Source of the DNA: Primulina eburnea
Lineage: Eukaryota; Streptophyta; Magnoliopsida; Lamiales; Gesneriaceae
Direction: 5' to 3'
Assembly (NCBI RefSeq): GCF_022965805.1
Contig: NW_027331510.1
Coordinates: 682,001-746,000 of the forward strand
Length of the DNA stretch: 64,000 bases
The notes under the pieces are model-generated. The model was given only the letters and a program-made list of their open reading frames with translations, was not told the DNA's origin and ran no database searches. Positions 9,624 through 22,937 of this stretch are shown piece by piece. Position numbers and translations under genes: made by a program. How positions within the stretch are numbered: position 1 is the stretch's first letter; every line of letters starts with the position of its first letter.

Positions 9624-10382
9624 ATGTCTTCATTCAACAAGATTCCCATGTTCTCCAGAGAAGATTTCGACGATTGGAAGATCAGGATGCAGGCTCATCT
9701 AGCTGCACAGGATGATGTCATGTGGTACGTTATAACTGACGGACCCATGAAGATTTTGAAAGCCAACACAGCAATTGCAATCACAGACGGGGCACCTAAC
9801 CGTATTGAAAAACCCAGAGATGAGTGGACTACTGAAGATAAGAGAAAAGCAAATCTGGATAATGTAGAAAAAGACATATTGTACAAAACACTGGACAAAG
9901 TGACGTTCAGTAAAATCAAGATGTGCAAGACAGCCAAAGAGATTTGGGAGAAATTAATCCAACTTTGCGAAGGCAATGAACAAACCAAAGAAAACAAGCT
10001 ATCTGTTGCTATACAGAAGTTCGATAACATCAGAATGAAAGTTGGAGAAACAATGCATGAATATGATGAAAGAACCAGCTGCATCATCAACGAACTGAAT
10101 GCACTTGGAAAAGTGTATACCAATAAAGAAGTAGCATTGAAGGTTATCAGAGGTCTTCCCAAAGAATGGGATGTGAAAACCATGGCTATGAGGGAGTCTA
10201 AAGATCTGAACAAAGTTGAACTCCATGACCTGTTCTCTGACTTAAAAGCATATGAGTTTGAACTGCAAACTCGAGAAGGAGAACCATCTACCCCAGCAGC
10301 AACCACTGCCTTAGCTGCTGAAATTCGGAAGATTCATGAGGAAAAATCAAGGGAATTTTCAGAAGCAATACCAAAGAAATAA
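9624..10382 (+). CDS. gag: Copia gag, N-terminal part (copy 1)
   Basis: Starts at the ATG of MSSFNKIPMFSREDF, the usual opening of plant copia gag proteins of the UBN2/DUF4219 type. KIRMQAHL and DILYKTLD-like helices of the capsid region follow. Capsid is the structural protein of the virus-like particle. The frame ends prematurely because one extra G near 10353 shifts it before the zinc knuckle, which continues in another frame at 10336-10665. The same shift is in the copy at 51026. Not functional as read. Confidence 0.85.
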   Translation: MSSFNKIPMFSREDFDDWKIRMQAHLAAQDDVMWYVITDGPMKILKANTAIAITDGAPNRIEKPRDEWTTEDKRKANLDNVEKDILYKTLDKVTFSKIKMCKTAKEIWEKLIQLCEGNEQTKENKLSVAIQKFDNIRMKVGETMHEYDERTSCIINELNALGKVYTNKEVALKVIRGLPKEWDVKTMAMRESKDLNKVELHDLFSDLKAYEFELQTREGEPSTPAATTALAAEIRKIHEEKSREFSEAIPKK

Positions 10383-10665
10383 TTCCAGAGAAGAGTCCAA
10401 TGCATGCTACAACTGTGATAAACCTGGTCATTTTATTGCTGACTGTCCCAAACCTAAGAAGGACAGTCAAGTTTCAACTGAAAGAAAGAAGAAAGTGTAT
10501 GAGCATAAGAGGAGATCTAAGGATGATAAGAAGCCTTACAGAAAGAAGCATGAAGTACTCCTAGCTGAGGATAGCAAAGCCAAATGGACAGAGACTGACA
10601 GCGAAGAGTCAGAACCAGAAACCTCTTGCAATTCTAGTGAAGATGAGGAAGAAGTAAAGTGCTAA
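10336..10665 (+). pseudogene. gag: Copia gag zinc-knuckle part (copy 1)
   Basis: After the frameshift the gag frame continues with CYNCDKPGHFIADC, a C-x2-C-x4-H-x4-C nucleic-acid-binding knuckle. A Lys-rich stretch and an acidic tail (TDSEESEPETSC) follow. It ends at a TAA created by one missing base near 10663; the reading resumes at 10659-11327. Confidence 0.85.
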
Positions 10666-11327
10666 TGGTTGATGACACAGACGTTCAATCATGCAGCCAA
10701 CAGGTATTTGACTTTAGCTCAACTGATTTCACAAAGGAAGAAATTATTACGACTCTTCATGACATGGTTAGTGAGTATCAAAAGCTTGCCTTATCATTTG
10801 AAAAGGCCAGAGTAGAGCAAAATGATCATATCGACAATAAGACAACAACTGATATATCAGTTGAGATGTTGAGTCTAAAAAGGGAGATTGCCGAACTCAA
10901 TACTGAAAGGAGCAAGGATCAATTAATGATTCAAAAGTTAATGCTTGAAAATTCAAAGAAAACTGAGCTCATTCAGGCTTGGAATAAATCATCCGTTGCA
11001 TTGACTGATATACAGAACTCTCATAAATCATTTACTGATAAAACTGGATTAGGGTTCAGTAACCAGGATGAAATACCTTCCAAAGATACTCAACCAAAAC
11101 TGAATATGGATAAAGGGAAATATATTCACTTTGTCAAATCAGTTATGGTACAAGAACAAGCTGAGCCGAGTAAACTGAATGAACAGCCGACTCATAATAT
11201 GAGCAAGGGCAAAAGATGTGGTATTGGTTATATCCCAAGAGTTGTGACTGACTCACGAAGTCAGCCACCAAAAATTTTCAGCAAAAACTATTCAAACGAC
11301 TATTCTAATACTATAACAACAAGTTAG
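10659..11327 (+). pseudogene. gag: Copia gag C-terminal coiled-coil part (copy 1)
   Basis: Begins LMVDDTDVQSCSQQVFDF and continues with FTKEEIITTLHDMVSEYQKL and a heptad-like MLSLKREIAELNTERSKDQ region. Such an extended, coiled-coil gag tail between knuckle and protease is typical of SIRE/Maximus copia elements. It is followed by about 215 bp (11328-11542) that carries RLIQVWIPKG-like gag/pol linker with stops. Confidence 0.75.
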
Positions 11328-11542
11328 TTCAGAAAAGATACTGACTGAACAATCAGTCGAAAAAGGGCAAATCACATGTTGTATCTCCTGCACACCATAC
11401 ACCACACACAGAGACCGGGAAAGACAATTTGGAATACAGCAACTGGACGGTCAGTCAGACTGATCCAAGTTTGGATTCCTAAAGGACTAATCAACTTTGG
11501 ACCCAAATAGAAAAGGGTACCACAATCTTATCTTGTGTTTGA

Positions 11543-14103
11543 TTGCAGGTAATAGGTACAAGCATTGGATCTATATGGTATTTGGACAGTGGATGTTCAC
11601 GCCACATGACAGGAGATTCAAATTTATTATCTCAATTGATTAAGTACACTGGGCCAAACATCAGTTTTGGAGATAACTCTAAAGGTAAAACTGTGGATAA
11701 GGGTAAGCTTATCCATGGTAACTTCACCATTAATGATGTTTTGTTAGTTGAGAATCTCATGTATATTCAGTTATGCGATAATGGATTCTCAGTTCAGTTT
11801 GACAAACATTCTTGTTCAGTCAAAAACTCAACTGAAGAGATCATCCTAACTGGTAAAAGGTGTGGAAACACTTACAAAGTTAGTTGGAATGATCAACCTT
11901 ATGCACTAGTATGTTTCTTTGCCTCAAAATCTTCTAAAAACTGGTTGTGGCATAAGAGATTAAACCACCTCAATTTCAAATCTATTGCTTATTTGAGTAA
12001 CCACGATCTTGTTACTGGATTGCCCAAAATAGATTTTATCAAAGACAAAATTTGCTCAGCATGTCAGTTTGGTAAACAAATAAAATCTTCTTTTAAGAAC
12101 AAGGGTCGTAAATCTTCTTCCCGATGCTTAGAACTGTTACATATGGATCTATTTGATCCTATACCAGTCATGAGCTTAGGGGGAATGAAATACACCTTGG
12201 TGGTTGTAGACGATTTTTCAAGATTCACTTGGGTTATATTTCTCAAGACCAAAGACCAAACTGCTGCTCAACTGATTAAGCTTTTCAAAAGATTATTAAA
12301 TGAAAAATCAGTTGGAATTGATAGAATCAGATCCGATCGAGGAACTGAATTTATCAATCAAATTCTTTCAAAATACTTAGAGAATATCGAAATCAAGCAT
12401 GAACTCTCAGCAGCCAGAACTCCTCAGCAAAACGGTGTAGCTGAAAGGAGAAATCGGACCCTCAAGAGGCTGCTAGAACAATGCTCGCTGATTCTTCTAT
12501 ATCTCAAAGATTTGGGCAGAGGCAGTGAACACTGCGTGTTATACTCAAAACAGATCAATGGTTAATAAGAATCATATGAAAACACCTTATGAGATCTGGC
12601 ATAGAAGAAAAAGTGTGGTTTCATACTTCAAATATTCGGCTGCAGATGTTTTATACTTGTCAATGGTAACACCCATTTAAAAGCTTTTGACGCTAAATCT
12701 GCAGAAGGAATATTTCTTGGTTATTCTTCAGTGAGTAAAGCCTATAGAGTCTTCAACAAAAATACCTTGAATGTTGAGGAATCTATTCATGTTGTGTTTG
12801 ATGAATCTACACTAACGTTTAAGCCAACTGATACAGTTGAGCTAGCTGATAGATTTACAGATAGAAGCTTGGATTTTGATGAAGAAGATGCTCATCTTAA
12901 TCAAAACAACCTCCAATCACTTGAACCTGAAATATTGGATCCATCAGCTGAATTGGAAGCAAATCTTGAAAATCAGTTAGTGGAGCATACAAATGAGAAT
13001 CAGTTGCCAACTGAATTAGCTCCAACTAAAACTGAAGATATTCAGTTACCTACCGAGGAAATTGCTAATACAAAAGAAACAAATGCTGAACTTAGATGGA
13101 AGAAATCACATCCTCCAGAATTGGTGATAGGTAATCCATCTGATCCGGTAAGAACAAGGAATCAAATGCTTAACTTATTTATTCATTCAGCTTTTGTATC
13201 TCAACTGGAGCCAAAGAAAATTGATGAAGCTCTTGCTGATCCTAACTGGATATAAATGCAATGCGAGAAGAGCTAAATCAGTTTATCCATAACAATGTCT
13301 GGAACCTAGTTCCAAGACCAATTTCAAAAACTGTGATAGGTACAAAGTGGGTATACAGGAATAAGCTGAACGAAGATGGTTCAGTTGTGCGCAACACAGC
13401 AAGGCTAGTAGCACAAGGTTATAGGCAAGAAGAGGAATTGATTACTATGAAACATATGACCAGTGCAAGACTGGAGGCACATCAGAATATTCCTTGTCTA
13501 TGCCTCATTCAAAAACTTCAAAGTCTATCAAATGGACGTAAAGAGTGCATTTCTGAACGGCCAGTTGCAGGAAGAAGTCTACGTTGAACAACCTCCAGGT
13601 TTTGTAAATCATCACCTTCCTGATCATGTCTATCATTTGAACAAAGCTTTATACGGTCTTAAACAAGCTCCAAGATCTTGGTATGAAACACTTTCAAAAT
13701 TTCTAACTGATCATGACTTTTCTGATCAGTTGATAAAACATTGTTCAAATTCTCCAAGAATGATCATATTCTACTTGTTCAAATTTATGTTGATGATATT
13801 ATTTTTGGGTCAACTAACCCCAAACTATGCGAGAAGTTTTCCAAGTTAATGCAGGAAAAATTCGAGATGAGTATGATGGGTGAACTGACATTCTTCCTTG
13901 GTCTACAAGTGAAACAACTGGATTCAGGAACTTTTATCAGTCAAACCAAATACACTAAGGAATTGCTGAAGAAATTTGGCATGGAATCATGTTCAGCTGG
14001 AAGCACCCCTATGAGCTCATCAGCTAAATTAGACACTGATCAAGGGGGAATATCAGTTGAGACGACGCTTTACAGAGGTTTAATAGGTTCATTATTGACC
14101 TAA
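11543..14103 (+). pseudogene. pol: Copia pol: protease, integrase, RT (copy 1, multiply frameshifted)
   Basis: Protease motif [13 protein letters not shown], integrase zinc site and catalytic D...D...E ([26 protein letters not shown]), and RT motifs [11 protein letters not shown] and YVDDIIFGS are all recognisable. Compared with 52945-55508 this copy has extra single-base losses near 12466, 12520 and 12632, a gain near 13253, and further indels at 13420-13490. The frame therefore breaks into several pieces. The frameshift near 13737 is shared. The clustering of private indels next to the contig end suggests poor sequence quality as much as decay. Confidence 0.85.
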
Positions 14104-14120
14104 CTGCTAGTCGTCATATG

Positions 14121-14205
14121 AGCCTGCCCCCGAACGATCCCTCCCTCAGATAGATTTAAACCAATGGTAGAGAGCGATAACTGAGACCCATACTCACCAA
14201 CTTTC
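14121..14205. other. Unmatched junction sequence
   Basis: About 85 bases between clean copia RT sequence and the error-rich GLE1-intron copy. I see no match elsewhere in the window and no domain. It is likely a low-quality read end at a gap-fill junction. Confidence 0.5.
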
Positions 14206-17200
14206 ACTTGCCATCATATAGGTTACCCTTAATGACCTTCAATAGTCCACAGTGCTATGACGAACTTTATAATCTCAAAACAATAACAATTGATGCGTTT
14301 GTCAGGTAGTCAATTACAAGATAAGTGTTAATTCCCAATATCCATAGCTACTAGAGTTATCAGAGGTAGTAAAGCTACAGATATAAGATTTTTCAAAGGA
14401 AGAACTTCCAATTGGCTTCTAAGCAGCCACTATTATGGGAGGAAACTCAAAAGAAGTCGTTAAAAGAAAGAACATTTTCATAGCATACATAAAATTGCCG
14501 GGTTAGAAAGTCTCAAACCCATTTCAACATTTAAATATAGGAAACATAATGAAAATTAAGAGTCGAGGTATGCAGTTTAAAAAGTCATACATTGTACGTT
14601 GATACTGCAATCAATTTGTTTTGCCCGCTCCTCTCTGCTGTGTTCTTCTATGCTTATCGATTTAGTAACAATTTAAGAAGCAAACTTCTCATTCTCTGTA
14701 ACCAAATTTATCTCTAAGATTGATATTTTATTTTTCACATCCTCCTGGTGTCCCAAAATGGGAAAAAACATGTCAACACTATTAGTCCTATGATGGTAAA
14801 AGAATGAATGAAAAAATTAGATCAAACACGCAACAATCTATTATTAAAATTATAGTTGATGGAAAAAGAGTTCAGAGTTGTTAACCTCGTTGATATCTTT
14901 TCCCAAATCATCACACACAAATCAAGTATGTCTACTCACCGAAACATAAGCTGAAATTCATGATTTAGCTCATGGAGTGCGGCTTTTGCTAATCCCCTTT
15001 ATCACATCAAATGACATTGAGCATCAATAGAAACACATAATCAGAATCATCACTGCAAAAAACAAAGGTGTATCAAAAACCTGGTGTACACTAAGAATTA
15101 GGAACATGTAACTTGATGTTTAAGGGGAGGAGGGGGAGGTTTTGAACATTAATTTAAAAATATTATTTTGATGGTCTGTATAATGGAAAGGTACATGCAG
15201 AAAGGAGTGAAGTAGTACACGCCGCCAACCCAACGTTCTTATCATTTTGTCTAAGCTGAAATTCGACAATGATCTCTTTTCTTATTAGCAAACATGTGAA
15301 TTTGAATTACTCTAACAAAATGTGTTTGAGCTTCATGGTATAGTTTCACTGACGGACACATCATGACATCAGGCAACCCTAACCAAGTATGTGGGCAAGT
15401 TGCTCAATAATTCTCCTTTGAAACTCTCAAGTTTCTGAATGAGTAAACAAAGCTATAACCATAAACTTCTATAATGAAGCAAAATAAAAAATTAACCCAG
15501 GCTGCTTCTTGTCAAAAGATACAGAAAGATCTAAATTCCCGATAATCCTTCTTTTCAAACGTATCAAGCTCTGATAATAAGTTGTGTCAAAGCTCCAATC
15601 AGAATGTGGATCGTCATTATCCCATATATTTGGTGGATAGCGAAGTTCCAATAAATGACTCCCCTAAATTTTGACAACTTCATCTTCAGACTGCGGTTCT
15701 CTTTTCTCTCTCAAATCTACATCTTAAAGTTGAAGGCGACGAGCGACACATGCCAAAAATCGTGGTTGGGGGGGGGGGGGGGGGGGGCGCCCTTGAACAT
15801 GAATTTAAAAATATTGATTCTGATAGACTTGTAATGGACAGGTACATGCAGAAAGGAGCGAATAGTAAGCTCTTCTTGTAATTCAGCAAACCTGGGAATT
15901 GAATTACTCGTAACAAGATTGTGTTTGAGTTTCATTAGTATAGTTTCACAGATGCACATCATGGCGAATCATGCAAACCGTAACCAAGTATGTTGGCAAG
16001 TTACTGCAACAATTCTCCTTCGAAACTCTCAAGTTTCGAATGAGTAAAACAAAGTATAATCAATAAACTTCAATAATGAAGCGAAATAAAAAAATTTACC
16101 TAGGCTGCTTCTTGTCAAAAGCTATGGAAAGATCTGAATTCGGATAAGTTTTTTTTTTTCATACATAAATGTCTGTCACGTCTACCATATTTCCGTTGGT
16201 GAAAAAACAAATTCCAAAATAGAGTAGAAGTAGTACACCCCCCAAACCCAACGTTGCTAACTTGGCAAAAATCGTTAGGGGGCTGGGGGGGGGGGTGCGG
16301 CTTGAACTGAATTTAAAAATATCGTTTTGATGGGCTGTAATGGACTGGTACAAGCAGAAAGGAGCAGAAGTAGTACACGCCGCCAACCCTAACGTTCTGT
16401 CATTTCTCTTGGCTGAAATTCGACAATGATCTATCTTTTCTTATTAGCAAACATGTGAATTTGAGTACTCTAACAAGACTGTGTTTGAGCTTCATTGGTA
16501 TAGTTTTACAGCACATGGCAATCAGGCCACCCTAACCAGTATGTGGGGCAAGTTGGCTGCAATATTCTCCTTGAAGCTCTCAAGTTTCTGAATGAGTAAC
16601 AGAAAGTTATAAACCAATAAACTTCAATAATGAAGCAAAATAAAAAATTTACCTAGTCTGCTTCTTGTCAATATTTATTCTGATAGACTTGTAGTGGACA
16701 GGTACATGCAGAGAAAGAGCAGAATTGTACACGCCGCCAACCCTAATGTTCTTGTCATTTTTCTGGGCTGAAATTCGACAATGATCTATCTTTTTTATTA
16801 GCAAACCTGTGAATTTTAGTTACTCTAACAATTGTGTGTTGAGTTTCATTAGATATAGTTTTCACAGATTGCACATCATGGCAATCAGGCAATCATAACC
16901 AAGTATGTTGGAAGTTGCTGTCAACAATTTCCTTTGAAACTCTCAAGTTTATGGATGAGATAAAACAAAGTTAATCAATAAACTTCATATAATGAAGCAA
17001 AATAAACAAAATTACCTAGTCTGCCTTCTTGTCAAAAGATATGGAAAGATCTGAATTTGCCGATAAGTTTTTTTTCATAATAAATGTCTGTCACATCTAC
17101 CATATTTCCGTTGGGGAAAAAACAAATTCCAAAATGGAGTAGAAGTAGTAACCCCGCCAACCCCAACGTTGCTAACATGGCAAAAATCGTTGGGGGGGCA

Positions 17201-17476
17201 ATGGGGGGGGGCTTGAAAATGAATTTAAAATATTGATTTTGATGGGCTTGTAATGGACTGGTACATGCAGAAAGAGCAGAAAGTAGTACAACGCCGCGCC
17301 AACCCCAACGTTCTTGTCATTTGTCTTGGTTGAAATTCGACAATGATCTATTTTTCTTATTTAGCAAACATGTGAATTTGAGTTACTCTAACAAAACTGT
17401 GTTTGAGCTTCATTGATATAGTTTCACAGCATGGCAATCAGCAACCCTAACCAAGTATGTGGGGCAAGTTGCTGCC
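14206..17476. repeat. GH5/GLE1 array, error-rich copy
   Basis: Copy of about 34,750-38,035. It holds GLE1 exons 3, 2 and 1 on the minus strand (near 14,610-14,745, 14,945-15,030 and 15,495-15,690) and five GH5 pieces on the plus strand, starting near 15140, 15795, 16300, 16675 and 17215. All frames are disrupted by indels. It adds no gene content beyond the clean copy. Confidence 0.8.
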
Positions 17477-20400
17477 ACGCCCTATTGATTTACGTACAAC
17501 AACCATGCTCACGCACCTGACTTCTGATACGTGTTCTGTTCTGACCATTTGAATCGATCTCTGCTACATTCTGATCTGTTCTTTGGCTTCTTATTCTTCT
17601 GATCAAGTCTGGCTCCTCAACTTGATGGCAGCAAGTCGTAGTGGCCACCTATCTGTATCAAATTCTAATCCAGAAAAACAGCAATTTTCCACGAGTTTTG
17701 TAACACCTAGTCGTCGATAAGGATAAGGCACTACCTTTCGACTCAAGGCGTCTGCCGTCTGCATTTGACTTCTCGGATAATATTTGATTTTCGCAATCAA
17801 AATCCTTCAGCAGATCAAGCATATCTGTATCGCATATCAACTCCGACTCAGAAACAAGTACTGTTAGAGCTTTTATGGTCTGAATAGATCTCGAATTTCT
17901 CGCCTATAGATAATGACGCCAGATCTTCAGTGCAAATACGATAGCCCGCCAATTAAGATCATGAATGGGGTATACGTGTCTCGTGAGTCTTCAACTGTCT
18001 TGAGGCATAGGCAATGACATGACCTCGTTGCATAAGATCATACCAAACCTCTGTGAGAAGCATCACAATAACAACGAATTACCCGTACCCCTGAGGGAAT
18101 CATCAGGACAGGTGCGCTGGTCAGCCTTTTTCTTTCAATTCCAGAAAGCTAGACTCACACTCCTCAGACCATAAGAATGGTGATTCTTCTGTTGTCAATT
18201 GTGTGATTGGCTTGCGCAATACGGGAGAAATCTGGATGAATCGCCTTATAGTATCCCGCTAGACCCATGAAACTGCGTATTTCAGGTACAGAAGTCGGTC
18301 TCGAACAACAATTACAGCTTCCACTTTACTGTGGATCTACAGAAATACCACTCCGATATGATATGTCCCAAAAAGACACTCGATTCAACCAAAATTCACA
18401 CTTTGACAATTTGGCATACAATCTCTCATTTCTCAGTGTCTGCAATACAATTCTGAGATGCTCTGCATGCTCATTTCTGTTCTTAGAATCACCAGAATGT
18501 CATCGATAAAGACAATAACAAAATCATCCAAATACCTTTGAAATATTTGATTCATCAAGCCCATAAATACCGCCGGAGCATTGTTAAACCAAAAGGCCAT
18601 AACAATAAATTCGTAATGCCCATACCTGGTTCGAAATGTTGTCTTCGTATAATCTACATCTCGAACTCGAAGCTGAGTGATATCCGCCGATCGTAAGTCA
18701 ATCTTAGAAATACAGACGATCCCTGTAGTTGATCAAATATATCATCGATCCGCGGCATGGATATTTATTCTTTATGTGGCTTATTCAGTTGCTGTTAATC
18801 GGATACACAAGCCCGCATCGATCCATTCTTTCTTACGTACAAAAAGCATGGAGCGCCCCAAGGAGATACACTGGGTCTGATATATCAACGCTTTGCTAGC
18901 AAAATCTTCCAACTGTGCTTTTTAATTCTTTTAGTTCTATTGGCGCCATCCTATACGGAGCTCTCGAAATAGGGGTGGTACCTGGAATCAAATCAATACT
19001 AAAATCTACCTCTCGTACTGGAGGTAATCCTGGGATTCCTTGGTAACACATCTGCAAACTCCCGCTACTATTGGCAGATCTGCCATGCCGGCTCAACTTC
19101 TGCGCATATCTACAGCATAAATAAAGAAACCAGCTGCTCCTCTTTGTAACAATCTGTTCATAGTAAGAGCCGAATCAAGGGAATCCGCGGATCTGGAACC
19201 CTTTCCGTAGAATTTCCACTCCCTGCCATTTCTGGTCTGAATCTGACAATTTTGGTGAAAACATCCACGTGGCTTCTGTACTTCGTTAGCATATCAATAC
19301 CCACTATAACATCAAAGTCAGCTAGCCCAAGTACTATACATCTAGATCTTTCATGACCCTCAAACTGTAAGATGCAATGTCTAAACCGTAGTCACCGATA
19401 TTAAACCACTTCCTAAGGAGAAGTAATAGACACGACATCTAACAAAGACTCAACAGGCAAGGAATGCGATAATGCAAATCGTTCTAATATGAATGTATGC
19501 GATGCACCCGTTATCTATCAATATGTAAGTCAGGATAAACCGCAAAGAAACAGTACCTGCTATGACATCATCTGGGCATCATGTGCTTGCTCCTCTGTCA
19601 ACGCAAACACTTGAGCCTGTTGTCGGGTGGCTGACTCCCGCGTATGACCACCTCTGGCTCGAGGCTGGGTCGGTGTAGGTGGCGGCGGCTGAAAGGAGTG
19701 TACGGATGAAGCTGCCCTCTCAGGCTTGAGTCACTGATGCAGATGACCTGCCACCCTGAAATCTCGATGCACCACCTCTCTGAGGACACACCTTGGCATA
19801 ATGACCCTGTTGCTTACATATATTGCATTTACCCAATACAACCCTGACATTGTTCGGTGGTGCTTACCTCCACAAGTACCCGCAATATCCACTCTCCACT
19901 CTAAACTCTGGCCAGGACCTCTCGTCTTGACCCGCGCTGGAGCTCGAAGAACTGCCCCTGCCCTCTAAAACTGTTTACCCTTTGCTTTCAGCTGCTCTCT
20001 GCGTCCACTACTGCTACGCTACCACCAATTTCCATTCTGGGAGAAGATTGCACTGGAAGGTAGTGGCGCGTCTAGGACTGGCAGTAACATACGAACACAC
20101 TCCGTTGCTTAACAATCCGGCTTCAGCTCCTTTGGCACGATTCAATGCATCAGCAAAATTGTCGGTCTTCCGTATTCACCAACGTAAAGATGTCTGGATT
20201 TAGGGCCGTTTATAAACTGATCTGGCCACGGCTTCATCATTACCCTGAAACGTGAGGTGCAAAGCGAAGCAAAGAGAAAAATTTATGCGACATACTCTTC
20301 AAGTTCAATTGCCCTTGCGTCAGGTTTGCAAATTCAGCGCCTTTATCTTTACGGTAGATACAGGAAAGAATCGCTGATAAACCTGTCTTGAATGCGTTCC

Positions 20401-20721
20401 ATGTAACCTCGGTGCCACGCTGTTCTAGTGCTCTCCTTATATTCACCCACCAGTACTTAGCCACACTTGCAGTTGAGGCCAATGAGTTTCACTCGTTTCT
20501 CGTGCGTGTATCCTAGAGCTCGATAACATTTTCGATATCCCTCAACCAGCTTTCACATTCAATTGCATTTTCTGTTGCCCTTTAAGGTCAGTGGTCGGAA
20601 AGACTGAAATCGCGCTTTAATAGAGTCTCCATGGGCGTAGCAGTGACATCCATCGGATCACCAGATGTGGCTACCCTGTTCTGGTGCTACGGGTCCTAAA
20701 GGAAGGCTCTTCTAGAGGCAT
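17477..20721 (-). pseudogene. gag-pol: Ty3/gypsy gag-pol, error-rich copy
   Basis: Copy of 38036-41278. Fragments of gag (near 20240-20480), protease, RT ([20 protein letters not shown] at 18896-19096) and the RNase H/integrase linker (17603-17800) are readable in scattered frames. The breaks are indels absent from the clean copy, so they should not be taken as biological mutations. Confidence 0.8.
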
Positions 20722-20972
20722 GAATCTGATATTCAAACAGATTAGTATATAGGCTATACTTACTGTCTCAGCCCTCCTCGGATCATTTACCCTCTGATCC
20801 AGAATCGGTTCTGATTCAGTCAATTACATGCTGTAATCAAATCAGATACAATACAACACATAATAAGGAAAGCAATAATCATGCTAGCATTACAATGACA
20901 AGGAAGATGACTCGATCTACCCGCTCATTCTACTCTATCTCAATCTACAGAACCTACGGCTTTGATACCACA

Positions 20973-22937
20973 TGTTGTGGGGACCCGGCTCTAATTCTTT
21001 TTCTTGGGATTCAATGGATCGTTAACATAAAAAGTGGGGTCAAATTTTTGCTTTTAACATAAACTCTAATGTATAATAAACAAACATTGTCTTCTCTTTA
21101 TTTTACAAGCATAATGTACAAACATAGATACAACATGTCCTTGTTCTATCCACTCTCAACCACTAGTAATTAAATACAGTACATAACAAAAGTACAAACT
21201 ACTAGTTCTTCTGCTAAGCCCGAGATCACACGCTATGTCCGTCTCTCATCCTCTGCTGACGACCCAGATCCTGCCCCACCTGTTGTTATGCACACATACA
21301 GACATAACAACAGCGCGAAACTCCGGTGAGAACAAATCCCAGTATAAACATGTATACATGCATATAAACAATTAAACATGAAACTGCATCAAATAACATC
21401 ATATGCACATGCAATGCAATGCAATCAAACATGTCTAGACCCGACTCGACTATACCTCTAGGATCCCGTGTGAATAAGACGTCATGGCTGTCACCTACCC
21501 TCCCCTGGGTGACTGTAGTCTTATTCCTAGACTTTTCGGTCTGAGCTGTATCTATGGATGCAATAGGAGTCGAGGCTGCTCCTAAGCTGAGATACAACCG
21601 AACATCTAGATAGTTGACGATGGACTGTCAACGACTCCTATCGTAAATGCAATGAATATCATCTGTAAACAAAGCATGCTCATATTCATATCTGAATATC
21701 ACCAATAATTCCATATGCTGGAATACAATTTTATAATCAAAACATAATCATGTTACAACATTTGAATAAATTCTATAAACAATTATAAACATGATTCAAC
21801 AAAATACAACAATGCTGAGTGGTTTTGGTTTGGGAAACTCAAATAATGTCTATTTGAGTTGTGGCTAACCCAAACAAACATTGCTTATACCTTCTGTCGC
21901 AAGTCTGTGATATAGTCGAAGATCTCGCTTATCACTGCCAATATAATTTGAAATAGCACCATCAATGTGCATTCTATCAAATTCTAACTCAACTAAAACA
22001 ATTATACAATCTATAATCATTCTTGATATAATCTGACGGCGTAACAGCATGAATTCTCGATACCGATCAATCTAAATCTCATCATATATCAAACAATTCA
22101 TCAATGTCCACTCATAATCATCAACTTAGCATGAGATACTATCTAAAATTCTGCATAACTTAATCTAAACATGCGGAAATCGTAACATGCGTATACCTCC
22201 GATAATCGATCCGCTTGTGAATATGTAATGCTTATACTCATAAGAACATATATCTACAAGCATTCCAGGTTTCCCTAACACCAATATCTCAATTCATGCT
22301 TGATTGAAGAGAACTTACATCACCCTTGAGCCCTTGACGCCGAGGAACAAGAATCTCAACCCGGAATGAAAATTGGATGGTTAAATCTTGAACAATTCTT
22401 TTCCAAGATTAAAGAATGAAAGCTTTCCCCCCTGAAGTTCTCTCGCCTTAAACATCTGAATGAGAGAGGGAATGGACACCTATATCAGATTTGCATGGCA
22501 AGAGCAGGTGTCCTTATTTTTTTCACGCTCCACGCATGACCGCGGGTGCCGGCACAGTAACAGCGCGGGTGCGCGTGCCCACGGCACATCTTGCATTTTC
22601 TAAATTTCGATGACCCGCGGGTGCGCGATCTCTGCATGACCGCGGTGCGATCTTACCACTGCGGTGCGGTCTTGCTCGCACCGTGGTGCGGTGAGCTACG
22701 ATAAATGGCAACTTTCTTCCATACACACGCGGGGGGCGGTCTTATGATACCCGCGGGTGCGGTATAGCTTCGACTTTTCTTGTTCAAAATCAAAATTGCA
22801 TGACGCGGGGTGCACTCATGTAGTGACATACGCGGTGCAGCCTCTCAACATGCACTATTTTGTACTTTCATCTTATGACATGCATTCTCATATCCTTCGA
22901 ATCATGACAATGAAAACTAATAATCTCGAGCCTTACA
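20973..22937 (-). repeat. Ty3/gypsy LTR, error-rich copy
   Basis: Copy of 41529-43520, 27 bp shorter through net base loss. The leader and primer-binding site lie at 20722-20972. The GC-rich repeat cluster is at about 22540-22850. Confidence 0.82.

Larger units (their letters stand above)
8609..14120 (+). mobile_element. Ty1/copia element, 5' half (copy 1)
   Basis: 5' LTR, PBS, gag and pol up to the RT domain, matching 50011-55520. It stops abruptly inside the RT/RNase H region at 14120, where the sequence changes to unrelated DNA. This end is probably a contig end and not a biological truncation. No 3' LTR follows. Confidence 0.85.

Noticed and set aside
9695..10306. 203-codon frame antisense to copia gag
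   Set aside because: It mirrors the gag codons, has a Ser/Leu-rich composition typical of a reverse-strand shadow, and has no promoter-like signal, unlike the antisense frame at 56324-56722.
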